Shown: positions 11,509 to 24,070, counted from the first letter of the stretch. The stretch is DNA of 64,000 nucleotides from Cyprinodon diabolis (GCA_030533445.1 CM060070.1:23589501-23653500), one strand, 5' to 3'. Made by a program: numbers and translations. The notes: generated by a model from the sequence alone, not told the origin.

Positions 11509-13663
11509 TTAAGAAAAAATATTGTCACATTTAGTTTCCGGTGCCCTTTGGGATGGTAAAAGTGTTTAAATACACTGCAGTTGGTATGAAGGAAAAATCC
11601 ACCCCATAGAGACATAAAAATATCCCTAAACAAGTTTCCTACGTTTTGGTTGCTTGGTCGTATGTAGATATTATTTTCTCAGAAACAGTTCCTACTGACT
11701 TTAGAAAATTACATACTAATAAAAAATCCACAACAGGTTTTCAAAACCAAATACAATGATTTTCCAAACTTGGAAGTTTTAAAAAAGGTGTCCTTCTAAC
11801 ATCAATGCAAAATATGATTAAAATATTGTTGGCAAACTGATATTTACAACATCTAAGATGCAGTCTATTACTATAATTCAAAAGAGCTGTGCCATCTCTT
11901 TTTTATGTGTCTCTTCACCTGCGTGTTTGGATTTACAAAGCAATTTCTTAACTTTAGAAAGCAATTTCTTAAAGATATGGGCTCTTTAAGGCAAATACTT
12001 TTCATTACTATTCCTAGGTCAAGCTTGTTTTAGAAAATGGTGCACATGTATTTTGATAAAAAAAAAAAAGCTAAAATAATTTTTTGTACTTTTTGAACTA
12101 AAAGTTGCCTTTAAGCAACCAAATTAACAATAATTGTAGTATAGCTCAGGTTTAGATGCTCTGAAGACCAAAGTCTACTGATACAGTAATTACAGTAAAA
12201 TTTTTCGATTTTTCGATTCTTGTGTGTAAATGATCTGACCCATGAGGACAGTGGTTTCAAAAGTGCAGGAAATGCTCCACTGGAGATGCTCTGTGTAGTT
12301 ACAGGCTGGGCATGATGGAAATAAGCAGAATAAAAGACCAAATTTAGGAGGAAAAAATAAAATAATTTTATTTTAAAATATGGTAGTTTTGTGAATAAAA
12401 TAAGATTTATATGAAACTTCATTGCATTATGATTTACTGCAGTTGACTTTTCTTTGTTCAATTGTTGAAAACATTGGTCACAGGGGGGTGTTAAAAGGTT
12501 TTTTCTAAAGTTAAAGAGGGACCCATCAGTAATAGTTTTGGAACGACTACACTGGGACATGGAATGGCTTGCTCCTCAAGCGTATAAAAGAAAACTTAAT
12601 GGATTTCACTATCTCACTGATGATGATATGCAATGTAAAAACTGTACGAAAAAAAATGTATGCACTCCAAAAAAAATTTTCTTCATACATTCAAAATGCA
12701 CAAAGTTTAAATTCAGGAGGGACCCTGTTTTTTTGACCATTTTAAGAACCTAGTTTTTTCACTCATCATTATTGTGTAATATATGACTAATGGCTCAGGG
12801 TGGATTTTTCCTTTGGCTCAAATAATTGAGCAAAACACTTGTCGGAAAATAAAATCATGCAAGACAAGTTTCCTCTTTGCATGCATGCTCTTTCCATGTG
12901 TTTATGTTTATGTGAGGAGACAAGGTTAAAAAAGAGGCTTCACTAGTCAGGATTGTAAAAATCTATAGTATCTGAACTACAGATAAAACGTGAAAATCCT
13001 CAGTAAAATAGATTTCTGTGTTTGTTTGTCAATAGCCTCCTTCCAGTAGCTCCAATCTTCACTTGAAAAAAAAAATCTATTATTCATGAGAGCTGAGAAG
13101 GTGATATATGCTTGCTTAGCAGGATCAACACTAATGATCTCAGAGTGAGACACATCTACATAATTTATAGGCTATTTATCTAATAATGGCATCTGGAAAT
13201 AAGACTCCTTATGTTAACCTTATGTTGAAGTATCAGCAAAAAAGGAAGGTGTATTGCATTTGGATATAATAGCACCAAAAAGAAAAATCTGGATTTACTA
13301 AAATAATTCAGTTTTGTATTTTTTAAGATGCTCTGATGCTTTTGTAGTGCTGTAAGTGTATAATCTTTGTTGTTGAAAGGATACATAATGAGGCTTACAT
13401 GTCTTCCACTAATATACTGCCTGTTGAGCTGAAATGGAAGAATTGTAGGTGTTAGGACAAAATGATGGGTAAACAATGACAGAACATGGAGAGTTTTTAA
13501 ATACAAATCTTAAAAACATCATTATGGAACTATTCAATCATTTAATCACTGAATATTTTAAATGTCCAAATGATGATTGAGTATAACAAACTGTTCCACA
13601 TAAACAGGCACATATTAAGCAAACAGAACTTTACCATCTTCTGCCGTAATATTAAACACTTAC

Positions 13664-13757
13664 TTGTGAAGCAAGGGCTAATTCTGGCTCTGCTTTGGGG
13701 TTTGCCTCCAACATGTTCCTATTTGAAGAATCAGGTTGGATTTTACAGTCTAAAGAC
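13664..13757 (-). CDS. pex5l: pex5l internal exon (exon 7 equivalent), 94 bp, phase 2-0
   Basis: Acceptor TTCTCCTTTAG and the strong donor CAA|GTAAGT bound this minus-strand exon. One base completes the Trp codon from the previous exon. It then reads SLDCKIQPDSSNRNMLEANP and KAEPELALASQ. In mammalian TRIP8b the matching stretch begins with Trp and ends just before ARLTKE, as here. The sequence is acidic and low in complexity, and identity to the family is weak except at the ends. The call therefore rests mainly on splice sites, phase and position between two confident exons. Confidence 0.82.
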
Positions 13758-13894
13758 CTAAAGGAGAAAACATTAACATCAGCATCAACAGGAATATAGT
13801 ATATTACCACTTATTTTATTTTGTTCCTTTAACTTGATATGTGTGATCATTTCCACTTATTTGTGAATCTTCCAGACATGTTCACAAGTAATTT

Positions 13895-13965
13895 TTTGCA
13901 AGTCCAAGTCAAATCTCAAGTCTTGAGAGCTCAAGTCCAAGTCAAGTCTTAAGTCTTGAGAAGGC
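13895..13965. repeat. Degenerate short-period tandem repeat (CAAGTC/CAAGTCTTGAG units)
   Basis: Repeated AAGTCCAAGTCAAATCTCAAG- and GAGCTCAAGTCCAAGTC-type words with period of about 6-11 bases. The following text (GTCGCAATAATCAATTAATC) looks like the start of another decayed DNA element. The segment lies in the intron between exons 6 and 7. Confidence 0.6.
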
Positions 13966-14838
13966 CTGTCGCAATAATCAATTAATCGCACTTAATAATG
14001 TGTTGCAAAGCATTATATTTCACCTTTCAAATGTACCATTGTTTGAGGAACCAAGAACCTGTGAACTTTAAGACTGCACTAAGTTTGTTACCCATGTGAG
14101 CAATAGCTTTGGCCTTGAAAGTAACTGTGCATACAGATTCAGCTAGTTCTTCGCAGCCTGGGAACAGTAAAATTCTCCCTATGGCAGCCAGATACTGGTG
14201 ATGGCATAGAAAGGTTCTGATCCAGAGGAGGATCAGAACCCTGGTCAAGGTGTGTATTGTGAGAAATAGAATTGGGAATTTACACTGACTGTGTAAATGT
14301 GACTTTGAAAGCTTCTGAATATCTCCCCTATATATCCACTGATACTTAAATGTCTTGAATTTAATGTTTAACTTAAATCATGACTTCCACTCTGTCCATC
14401 AAATTAATCTTGGGGAGGTGATGTAGGAACAGAATATCCTGTTTCACCTTAACACTTCTTTACCATGCACTCCTACTAACCCAGCATTATGGCGTCACCA
14501 GACACGCAGCAGTCGGGGGTCAGACCAAGATTTTTTTGCCAAATGCCGATTGTTAGCGTACTGACCCGTGTTTGAAAAACTGCCATTAACCCGCTTATTT
14601 CAGTGGGAAGGAGGCTTAGTTACTTAAAACATTAGTATGTTAAAATAAGTGACATTCATTTCTGCAGTTTACAAGAGAGCAGTGACAATTGTGAGAAAAT
14701 ATGAGCCTGATTACATGGTTTAAATGAGTTTCCTGGCTGTAAAGGAAATATTCTAAAAAGGGACTATTATGATATCCTAGTTGATCAGTTTTGTAATATT
14801 ATTAATTTGTAGTCATAGTAAGAAAGTTTAGAACCTAC

Positions 14839-14959
14839 CACAAGAATTCGCTGGATGAGTTTTTGGAAGAACGGCGTCTCTCGAGCTTCCATTTTCTGTT
14901 GCCATTCCTTTCAGCACTGGCACTAAGTTCTTCCCATTTATCCAAAGACCCGATGGCAA
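14839..14959 (-). CDS. pex5l: pex5l internal exon (exon 6 equivalent), 121 bp, phase 1-2
   Basis: On the minus strand a TTGTCCCTAG acceptor and a GTAGGT donor flank an open frame. With the carried G it reads VAIGSLDKWEELSASAERN, then GNRKWKLERRRSSKNSSSEF, ending partway through a Trp codon. TRIP8b has a similar LEKWDD...ERKSSSSR...KELLW stretch at this place, so order and spacing fit although identity is modest. The Ser/Arg-rich part offers possible phosphorylation sites, but nothing in the sequence proves this. Phase 2 at its end requires a partner starting with one base of a codon, which the exon at 13664-13757 supplies. Confidence 0.85.
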
Positions 14960-17001
14960 CTAGGGACAACATTGACATATAACATCATCAGATTGATCAC
15001 TTCTGCATGATAGTTCTCAAGCAGCCTCATTTGAATAAGCAAATATAAAACAAAGCCATGTTTTGATGGTTGCAAAGAGCGTAATCTATTAGTAAAATGT
15101 GACCTAGAAATTACCAATTATCTCATAAGTCTGACAAGTCCTAAGTGCCTCTGATGTCTCACAAACAAAGGAGGGGTTGATGTTTTTCCAGCCGTTTAAT
15201 CATAAAAAGCTTCAGGACTTAATCCAATGTCAGTGTCATTCACTTTGACTTCCTGTACATTATTAACTTTTTCTTTCACCTTTCAGACTCCACGTGCAAA
15301 AGTAATTGCCTGTTTCCTGCAAATGCCTTTTGAGATGATAGCTGTTGTTACCTTAAATTGGTTTAGCCCCGCTGTGGCCTATCCTGATCATGTTTGAGGT
15401 TGGAGAATAATGGAAATTATCGCTAAGGAGGTATGGAGGGAGAAAGGCAGAGACAGGTTTCTCACATTTTTTTGCTTTCAGAGCACAGCGAAATAAGACA
15501 ATACAGAGAATTTATTAAATATTTTCCTTTCATTGAATAGATTAGTTAAATAAAAAGAGATCCATGTTTGTATTTGTATTTGTTGGCCTTTTCAAGTAAC
15601 CTATAGGCTGTTCGTCACCAATAAAAAATCAGCGGGGTCCGAATAAAGAAAATCCTCAACCAGTAAAGGTTCAAAGACATTTTTATTACAGTCAAACTTT
15701 TTCCATTTTGAAATCTAAAGTGTTTTTTGAGGTAGAGAACAACAGTCGTTTATATTTTGATAAAACACCTGAACTGACTGTTTTTTGTTTTTTTATGGCT
15801 TAATGAGAGCATTTGGTTTTAGGCAGCCCTGCAAGGCTTTAAAACCTGGGTTTGAATGACAACAAAGCCATTCTCAAGCCATTCCAGGCTCACTCATGAG
15901 CTTATATATTACCCAAAACTAAGACCGTTTATTTAAATGATTGGATGCAAACTATTGGTACTTCAACATACCAGGAAGCAGATTTCTCATCTCGACCAAA
16001 ATATTAATATTATACTAAGAGACTTAAAAGTTTCATTAAATCAAGTCAAAAGAGAAGAGCGCCTCTCACAACTTCAAAAGAAACTTCTCATCTCAGGCCT
16101 GGATGAAGAGATGATGAGTTTGGAAGCAGAGAACAAACATAGTTCATACAAACCATGTATGATCTTAATTATCCACGTTACAAAAATCCACAACAAAATG
16201 AAAATATATGGGCAGAAACTGAACATATGCTGGCTGGATTATGGTGGGGATAATTTTAATATGTCATATTAAATTAAGCGTTAATTTCCGCATGCATGCT
16301 CCTGAATTTAATAATAATATCGCGCATACTCTGCTTGAGCTCCGAGGAAGTCGAAGCGGAGCAAGATGGGAGGAAAAGCGGATGCTGTAGGTGCTCCATT
16401 GTGCGGGAGGTCCGGAGTGCAGCGGGGCGAAGCGGAGACGGAGGATGTGGGAATTCGGGTTTAGACACTGTCGTCAGACAACATGCAGAAATTTATAAAT
16501 TTTTTAAATTAGGTTGAGTCCGGATTAGCTAGCAGGTGGGTCCAGATCCAGACCATGGTCCGCAATCCGTGACCTCTGCTATAGGTAGATATATGATAAA
16601 ATAATTCCTTTGGGACTGCATAGGTGTTCATTTGTTATGAAATACAGTTGTTTTCTTCCAACCTCAAGAAAAGAAATATGCCTTTAAAGTGGGGCCGCCT
16701 CTCCCATTTGGGTGCTGCCTATTTCATGATGTTGCTTTTTCATGTCACTTCTGAAGGCTGAACAAATTCCGAGAAAAGAGCTGCATAAGGATTACTCAGA
16801 TATGCATGAATCAAGCGAGATGCAACTTTTTGCTTAATTTTGATGAACAAATATCATTATAACAAAGTTAAAGGCTAAAAAAGTAGATTTTTCTAAACGA
16901 ATGACCTTTAAAATTTTAAATAACCCCTGGTTCATTTAGAGACGAGGGGTTTCTTCAATTTTTTATTATAAGTTAAATAAGCTCAGGATTCTTGACTTTA
17001 C
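14960..17001 (-). other. pex5l intron between the exons at 17002 and 14839
   Basis: About 2 kb. Mostly AT-rich, except for a CpG-rich 200-bp block at roughly 16315-16560 of unknown origin, which has no clear inverted ends. No supported gene. Confidence 0.6.
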
Positions 17002-17211
17002 CTGACTCGAGTGATGCCCTCTCTGGATTTCTCATATTTGGTCCTGCCTGTTCAACTTCCACCTGAATCAACTCTGTCTCATCCGTCTTTTTCTTGTGTG
17101 AGCTGTTCTTTTGACCGTCACCTCGGGACAACAAAGAACTTTTTTTGTCTTTGCTGTTCCTCCTCTCTCCTGGTTCACTGAGATCCAAAAGGTCCAGCGT
17201 TGAAGAAAGAA
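17002..17211 (-). CDS. pex5l: pex5l internal exon (exon 5 equivalent), 210 bp, phase 1-1
   Basis: Acceptor TTCTTTCCAG and donor GTAAAG bound a 210-bp open stretch on the minus strand. With the G carried from the previous exon it reads VLSSTLDLLDLSEPGERRNS, followed by a Lys/Ser-rich stretch (KDKKSSLL, SSHKKKTDE) and an acidic end (ELIQVEVEQ ... ERASLES). The opening LDLLDLSEP matches the family. The basic, low-complexity middle is diverged and probably disordered, as in TRIP8b. The exon is 70 codons and symmetric (phase 1-1), so it is a candidate cassette exon. It joins in frame to the exon at 14839-14959. Confidence 0.9.
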
Positions 17212-17559
17212 CTGGAAAGAAAAAAAGAGAGGTAGTGTAAGGTTGGTAACAATAACCTTATACTAGTCATTGCAGACTTTTGAAATAGCTTGGTTTTTAA
17301 TAAAAATAGTAATGACAATAAAAATACATTTAATTATAGCGCCTTTGAGGACACCCAAGGACATTGTACCACAAACAATCAAATACACAATATGATACAA
17401 TATGCACTATATTAAAAACAGGTGGTATGCAGTCTGGAACAGTATTGTGTCAATATTATGAATATTATTTGGGAGTGAATTCCAGAGTTTGGGAGTGGAG
17501 CGCGAGAAAGCTCTCCTCCCCATGGTGATAAGGCTGACAGGAGGCTTAACAAGGTGGAT

Positions 17560-17765
17560 GGAAGAGGGCGATCTAAGGGAACGGGAGGGGATAGCAATCT
17601 GAAGGAGGCCTGACAGGTATGAGGGAAGTTATAAACCGAAGTTTATTAAGAGATTTCTGGGGAAGACCAAAAAGAAGAGAGTTGCAGTAATCAATACGGG
17701 AGGTGAGAAAGCTAAAGACAAGAATACGATGAATGTTTCGTAGGTGAAAATATGCAAAACCAGTA
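17560..17765 (-). pseudogene. L2-like LINE reverse-transcriptase scrap
   Basis: The minus strand reads [12 protein letters not shown], then [20 protein letters not shown] and QKSLNKL. This is the well-known C-terminal part of fish L2/Maui-type reverse transcriptases (HLRNI...SRLDYCNSLL). It is about 65 residues long, out of context and with no ends of the element. It is 5'- and 3'-truncated and non-functional. The adjacent 17330-17560 is also repeat-like sequence. Confidence 0.75.
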
Positions 17766-17861
17766 ATATTAATGATGTAGGAGGTGAAGGACATAATGCT
17801 TTCAAGGATGAAGACACACCACTGAACATAAAAGTGAGAAAATTAAAAGCAAAAACCTCGC

Positions 17862-18300
17862 CATCAAATATGTTGCCGGAGTCTCTGAAAAACTCAAGAG
17901 GATTTTCTCCAAATAAAAAATCCCAGTACATTTCAAACCAAACAAGATGCTTAAACAGAGAGTAGTGGATCCTAAAGACGAAACCCCCAGATCTAAGATG
18001 AGAGGAGTGGTGTATGCAGCTCAGGGCAGTGAGGAATGCTCAGATCTTTATATTGGAGAAACCAAACAACCTCTCCACAGATGCATGGGCCAACACAGAA
18101 GAGTGACCTCCTCCAGACAAGACTCGGCTGTACATCTGCTCCTTATGAACAAAGGACATTCTTTTGAGGACCAGAATGTTCACATTTTGGTAAAAGAAGA
18201 CAGGTGGTTTGAAAGGTGTGTGAAGCAAGCCATTTATGAAGCAAGCCATTTATGCTCTACACTTGGAGAATAAGATCAGGGATTGGGGCATGTGCGAGGC
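17862..18300 (+). pseudogene. Penelope-like element relic: end of RT plus GIY-YIG endonuclease
   Basis: The plus strand first reads IKYVAGVSEKLKRIFSK with a stop in the linker. It then reads VYAAQGSEECSDLYIGETKQ and PLHRCMGQHRR, then SAVHLLLMNKGHSFEDQNVH and EDRWFERCVKQAIY. The Y...YIG spacing, QHRR and RWFER blocks are those of the GIY-YIG endonuclease that is C-terminal in Penelope-like retroelements of fish. A perfect 16-bp tandem duplication (18222-18237 and 18238-18253) shifts the frame just after KQAIY and ends the ORF early. Only the last fifth of a full element is present. It lies in the intron between pex5l exons 4 and 5. Confidence 0.88.
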
Positions 18301-21300
18301 TTGTGTGGAGTAGTGATGGATCCAGCAACACCGATGCGTTGGAGCATGCATTGAGCTCATAGAGCAAAGCACTGTGTCATTGCACGTAATTTGTCAAAAG
18401 TCACAGGACCAATACAGGAGCTGTTTCTAACTGACTGATGCACTAAACTGTGTTTATAATGTGCTAAACTGTGTTTATAAAGGTATCTGTCTACAGGATG
18501 CATCTGCTAAATAAGATCTCTGATATTTTGCAGTTTATCATTAAAACAATCAAGCATGGAGCAGTCTAAAGGCAAAAGTAACATTGGAGCTGTTTTGGAT
18601 CATTTTGATCTCATATTTGCTTTAAGTTTCTCGTGGTGTCATCCTATTCCTCTAAGTCATCTGTAAAGTTAGGAAACTGAGCCTGGCATCATTTTCTTGC
18701 AAGATAATATTGAATTTTATTTATCGTTCATTGGACGGAGAGGGAGATAGAGCTCTCTCTGGCTTAACCATCCTATATGGTTATTCCCAAGAAAAACACT
18801 TCCGTTCATCAAGGACATGAATTTCAGCCATGGCATGAAGGAGGCTGTGTGAACTCATTATCTCTCATGACCTTCCCTTCACCCTTGTCTAGAATAGGGA
18901 GGCATCTGCTTTCTGTCCCCCTAAACAGTATAGCATAGTGAATGATATAGGATTTCTCTATCATTACTCCTATTCAAACAGGCACAACCAAAACATTTCA
19001 TCTCACAAAATAGGCCAACGAAAAATATGCTCTCACAAATCACTCTTAGTTTCCTGTTTTTTATTGTACTTATTAATTTAAATATATATTTTTTAAATCC
19101 TACTTGATAAGCATTGTTTCAGGGGTTGGTTGGAGGTTGGTTGGGGACCCTAATTCAGAGACCAGGAGGCAGAGGTGAGTCTTGCAAATGTAATGGGCAA
19201 CTATAATGAGAACAAAAATAAGATTACAACAGGGAAAACTTATGTGGGAAACCAGAGACGAGAGAACAACAAAAGAACAAACCAGGACTGAGTGACTGCA
19301 GAGGTGGTGTATATATTGGGAGCCTGAACCAAGACAAGCTAATCAGCAGACTGGGAGCAGGTGTGGGCAAGACTAACTAGGAGGAAGCCAAGGGCAAAGG
19401 AAAACAAGCACAAGAGGGCAACAGAGGGTAACTAAAGAGGTCAGCACTTGTAGCTCATCATTACTGTGGAGGTAAAGAGAGGCGTTGCTTGCCACACATC
19501 TTGTTTTGGTGTACAGAGAATGCTCAATATCCCCACACATAGGTGGAAATATTTCTTATTGCTACATAAATATTTTTAAAACATAAAAATTATGTGCAAA
19601 TTAAATATAAGCTTGTTACACAACTAAAGGTACAATGTATCAGACCATCAAAACCACCTGAATCAATCCTAAAGTACACTGAGCCCTTCTAGGATGGCCA
19701 AGCTCCTAGCTCTATTTTTAAAGAAGTGCCTGGTCGCCATGCAGAAGAAGCTAATTTCAGCCTCTTATAACTGGGCTCTTGTTCTTTCAGCCATGATCCA
19801 AATTTCACCCATTGGTGACCATAGGAGCTTAGAACGACCAGTAAACTGAGAGATGAGCCTTTTAGCTTTTATATTACAGCGAGGAGCGGCCCTAATTTGT
19901 CTATCAATATTTAACTGGTACTCCTTTAATACATTTGATAAAAAGAGAAAGGCAGGTTCTTCAGGAGCTCCTATTGCCATATAAGAAGCATATATTAATG
20001 AATACTAATGTTGATTTAATTCAAAATTTAATATATTCTCTTTCAAACAGCTTTTTGTAATTATTTTCTATTTCATATCAATTCTCTTGCATCATTTTTT
20101 CTATTACTTTTTTGCAGCTGGTAAAGAAAAGAAACAGTCATAAAATAAAATGATACTTCTATTAAATCCAGATTAGTGAACTGGTGATAATTGAGGCATT
20201 TCTCTTTCATCCCCAAGGATTCTGATTGTGTGCCTCAGTTCATGACTGCAGGCATATGTCTGAATAACTGGCATGTTTCTGTTTCATGACAACCAACCAG
20301 AGAGCATTTGCTGAATGAAATTTGTTTATAATTAGAGACTGCTCTCATGCCTTGTGCTTTTTAGATGATGTGCATAATTACAAATCAAAGGAGACAGACT
20401 CAGGAGGGTAGTTGTCTGAACTGTTTTCAATGTTCTCAAAAAGGTACAAGCTGCTCAGATAAAGACAGTGATGTCAAAAATCTAATTTCTTCATGAGACT
20501 GGATAAATACTTTCTTTGGCTCCCACTTTGCTGTTAGGTGGTTTCCAAGCTTGCAACATTTTTGCTCATATAGATTAAATTATGTACTTCCGTTTGGTCC
20601 TAAAAGCATGCTAGTGTCAAGTTAGTGCAGTCTGGCACTAATGCATTAAAAAATATATTGTAACAGGGCCATATTAAAAGATAAGTATCTCAAGCTACAT
20701 CTGTCTTTGCACTAGAAACCAAAGAGCTGTAGAGCTGCATAACGTACTGAATCACGATAGATATATTAATATCTGACTGTGCAATATGGCAAGGACAGTT
20801 TGGACACCATATTATTTTATTTGCTTCTGTGGGGCAATCTGTTTAGCTGGTAACGAAAGGATGGTGGCCTAATCCCATCCAAGGATGTACATTTTCACTG
20901 GGTGATGTTGTGGCCTAAAGTATTTTTGCTGTATTTTTCTGTTTAACTGTAGGAATTATAACCTTTAACCAAAATGCATATTTGGTTTTCAGATGCAATT
21001 TCTGTTTTGTTGGATTTAGATGTCTTTAAACCAGGAAGCACAAACATTTGGCTTATATAGGAGATATTTACCGTATAAACTGAAGAGATTATATGAATTA
21101 AACCAAGCTAGAATTTAAAGAGATGGTAATAATTAAGGAGTTGTTTAATAATCTCCATACATAACTTTTACTTCTCTTGAATGATTAAGTTGCTTCCCCA
21201 GTGAATTACTTTTGATTTTACCATGGGGGGCAGCACACTCTACATGGAGAACTTATCTTTCATTTTTGCTCCATATAAGGACAATCAGCTCTTTAAAGAG

Positions 21301-23212
21301 GCTGGAACCGCAGGCAGTTCTTATTGTACATTTTGCACTAACATATTAACTTATTTACGTTCCATTTTAAAAAGTCGTCATCAAGCTGCTTGTGAATATA
21401 GGAACAGCTAACAAATAGTTGTCTATAATAGAAATCCCATTTATCATTCTATTTACATTCTAGAGGATGCTTTAATTGCAACTTTCCCCCCTCAAACTAA
21501 CCACAAAAAAATTATTTAATAAAAATAATTCCATAATTGTAAGACATCTAGTTTATTCTATATAATTACAAGACATTAATTTTTCTTCACCAGAAGGTCT
21601 CTGGCAGAAGTGGAGAAAACTCTCTTAGCCATGATTTGTTTAAAGGTGTGTCAAATTCACCAACACGCAAATATATGTAAATGTGTCGCATGGTATTGAG
21701 AAGTAAGTAAAGCTACGTCTGAGTAGAAAATGTTTTAAGGACAACTCCTCTGAATCAGCTGAATCAGTGTGTAAATCAGAGAATGATAATATAAATTATG
21801 GCAGGGGGTGTCAACACTTTTTGGTCCTGGAATCCAAGATGAAGGGTCAAGCACCTTTCACTGCTTTCCCCAGTGATGAGAAGGACGATGTTTGAAGCAA
21901 CCAAAGGAACTAATATAAGACATTAGCTTCATCTCCTCTCAGCTCCCTCTGCTTTTATCAGCCTTAGCTGTTCCTTTTCTTGACCTTACTGTTCATACAT
22001 GTTTTTCCCACCTCCATATAACCTTTTTATAACTAGTTTCTATGCTATGCCCTTTTGTTTAATCATCTTTTTTCTTGTGCTGTTCTGTAGGGATTTGTCT
22101 TTCGTTAGAATTAGATTTATTTTTTCACAATACACCTCATAGCAAATGCTTTTTTATATCTTCCTTTCTAGGAATTAGATTCTTAAGTTTATGCTAGTAG
22201 CAGAAGGAGCACCAGGAGGCTCTGCAACAGAACGCTGAGAGGTTGCAAAAATGTCAAGCCATATTTTACTACGCTAAACCAATATTAGTAAGCAGACAGT
22301 TTAGAGATGACACATCAACTGTTAAAAGTGGTTCAACAAATTATCATTTGGCAGATGGGAGGACATTTTGATCAGTTACCCATCCAAACTAGCATGGTAG
22401 ATGATATTTGTTTAAATCTTTCAATATTTTTAACCCTGTTGCAAAGGAGGGGGAATTTTCTCCCTTTATAGATTTCTACTGTTTTCCTTCTTCTTTGTCA
22501 CCAATAATTGCTTAGAGAACATTGCAACTTGTACAGTATTCATGTGGATTGAAAAAAAAAACAAAACAAAAAAACACTTAATCTAAGGAATGGGTTCATA
22601 TGAAGGTGTTGCAGCAAAAAAAATGAAAAAATTGTAAAAGTATTAAATAGGGGGAAAATGTCCCATTTTAAAAGCTCTTTTTCTAACAAGTTACGATACC
22701 TTAAGTCAGGGTTACTTTGAAAAAATAACAGACCATCTTCTGGACAGCTTCAAATGTTATTTACTTCTTTAAGTTTAATATTGGCATGTTACACAGAGAA
22801 AAATAAAATAACTACAAAACCCACACAGAAACTAATAAGCTTATAAATATGAGCCAGGAGAAAAGTTATAGCTAGTGTTGGACTGAAAATGACAATCCTT
22901 TTCTAAGAGGAGGCACATCTGCTCCACCTCAAAGGCAGAATCCATCACTGGCTACAACACAAATTCATTTGGAAACCAAAAAAAAGCTTTTTTCTTTTAT
23001 TACATGTAAAATATGTGAAAATATGTAGTATAAGTTATTAACACTAACTGGTGTTCAAATAACATATATTTGATACATTCAAACAGCATAAAAACTAATA
23101 TGAGATGGTTGATAAAAACATATCAGCTGAAAGTGGCTCCCACCTTATCACTAGAGTCCTTCGCGTATTGTGTGTTATCAGTAATTGAACAGAGTGAAAG
23201 GAAGAGCTGTAC
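18301..23212 (-). other. Remainder of the pex5l intron between the exons at 23213 and 17002
   Basis: About 4.9 kb. Apart from the LTR-like repeat at 19115-19500, it is AT-rich single-copy-looking sequence with short homopolymer runs (for example the A-rich stretch at 22552-22576). None of the short open frames (19765, 21223) has recognisable homology or splice support. Confidence 0.55.
19115..19500 (-). repeat. Decayed solo LTR, family B, reverse orientation
   Basis: GGTTGGTTGGGGACCC, GGAGGCAGAGG, CTAATCAGCAGACTGGGAGCA and AGAGGGCAACAGAGGGTAACT on plus are the reverse complement of blocks in the LTR at 38465-38977 (GGGTCCTCAAACC, GCTCCCAATCTGCTCGTTAG, TTGCCCTCTGCTACCCT). The ends are eroded. 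No retroelement interior is present. Confidence 0.6.
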
Positions 23213-23324
23213 CGGCTGTGTTGGAAGTCACAGGGCGAGAAATCCCATCACATTTGGTCTCGCAGAGGAAATCGTCAATGGAAGGGCTTAATAGCGGCCG
23301 ACTCTCTTGTTGCTCGCTCACCAG
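23213..23324 (-). CDS. pex5l: pex5l internal exon (exon 4 equivalent), 112 bp, phase 0-1
   Basis: The minus strand shows a pyrimidine-rich acceptor (TTTGTCCTTACAG) and a GTACAG donor. The exon reads 37 full codons plus one base: it opens LVSEQQESRPLLSPSIDDF, continues LCETKCDGISRP and ends VTSNTA. This is nearly identical to the family segment LVNEQQESRPLLSPSIDDF, the most recognisable N-terminal block of PEX5L/TRIP8b, and it was one of the two blocks that identified the gene. It is the best-conserved exon after the one at 10314-10409. It ends in phase 1, matching the start of the next exon at 17211. The intron to the left is about 6 kb and the intron to the right about 19 kb. Confidence 0.95.
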
Positions 23325-23759
23325 CTGTAAGGACAAATACATGAGACAGTTCAGGCTTTCACTCGGCCTGTTTCTGTGCAAGTCCTATTCAATCCCTTGC
23401 AGCTTTGCTAACATGAATTGAAGTTCGGCTGTTTGGACAGCAGTCACATGATAGCAATTCCCCTTATTAAACAAATCCCTGAATCAAAAAATTAGTTTTT
23501 TTTTTAAAGTGGCTGTGATGGACCAGGGAGGGGCTAAAGGGACAAATACAGTTGGTTTTTCATTTATTTTGCTTTACTTTTTCTGCAGAGCGATGTCACT
23601 TGAAAATATATTTTTCAGTATTAATAATTAGATCTTAATTGTACATTATATATACAGGTAAAAAAAATGTTGACCCCAAATTCTTTTTGTCTATAAATCA
23701 CTGATCAGTACCTAAAAACATTTGATTTGTTGTTAGTGTATCAACCTCCTAAACCACTC

Positions 23760-24070
23760 AGGTCGTCTAGTTTAAGTCTAATCTGTACTCCCAGAACTAG
23801 AACCATACATGGAAAGCAGCATTTGGTTCCTATGCTCCACTTTACTGCAACAAACACGAAGACTGTAAAAGAGCTGAAAGGCTGAGCTCTTTGCCTTTAA
23901 CTGTTAAAGTTACTCTTAACAAAGATTTTGAAGTTTGAGTTTGTGGTTCGGCTTCGTGCTTTTAACTTATTTTTATCTTTACTTGCTTTCATTTGGTTTC
24001 TTCTTTAACATTTGATTCATGTAAAGCCCTTTGAATTGTCTTAGTATTGAATTGTGTTATAAAAATACAC
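23760..24070 (+). repeat. LINE 3' end (L2-like)
   Basis: AGTTTAAGTCTAATCTGTAC through GTAAAGCCCTTTGAATTGTC and TTGAATTGTGTTATAAAAAT resembles the 3' untranslated end of fish L2-like LINEs (CTTTGAATTGCC...TGTGCTATACAAAT). There is no coding part. Boundaries are approximate. Confidence 0.5.

Larger units (their letters stand above)
10410..13663 (-). other. pex5l intron between the exons at 13664 and 10314
   Basis: AT-rich and about 3.25 kb. It holds an A16 run near 10751-10767, a MITE-like element at about 11178-11508 and an A/T-rich remainder with no recognised coding sequence. The open frame at 12111-12560 (minus) is low-complexity, hydrophobic and without splice support. Confidence 0.6.

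Noticed and set aside
12111..12560. 149-codon open frame on minus
   Set aside because: Low-complexity, AT-driven residues, no family resemblance and no splice sites consistent with pex5l phases.
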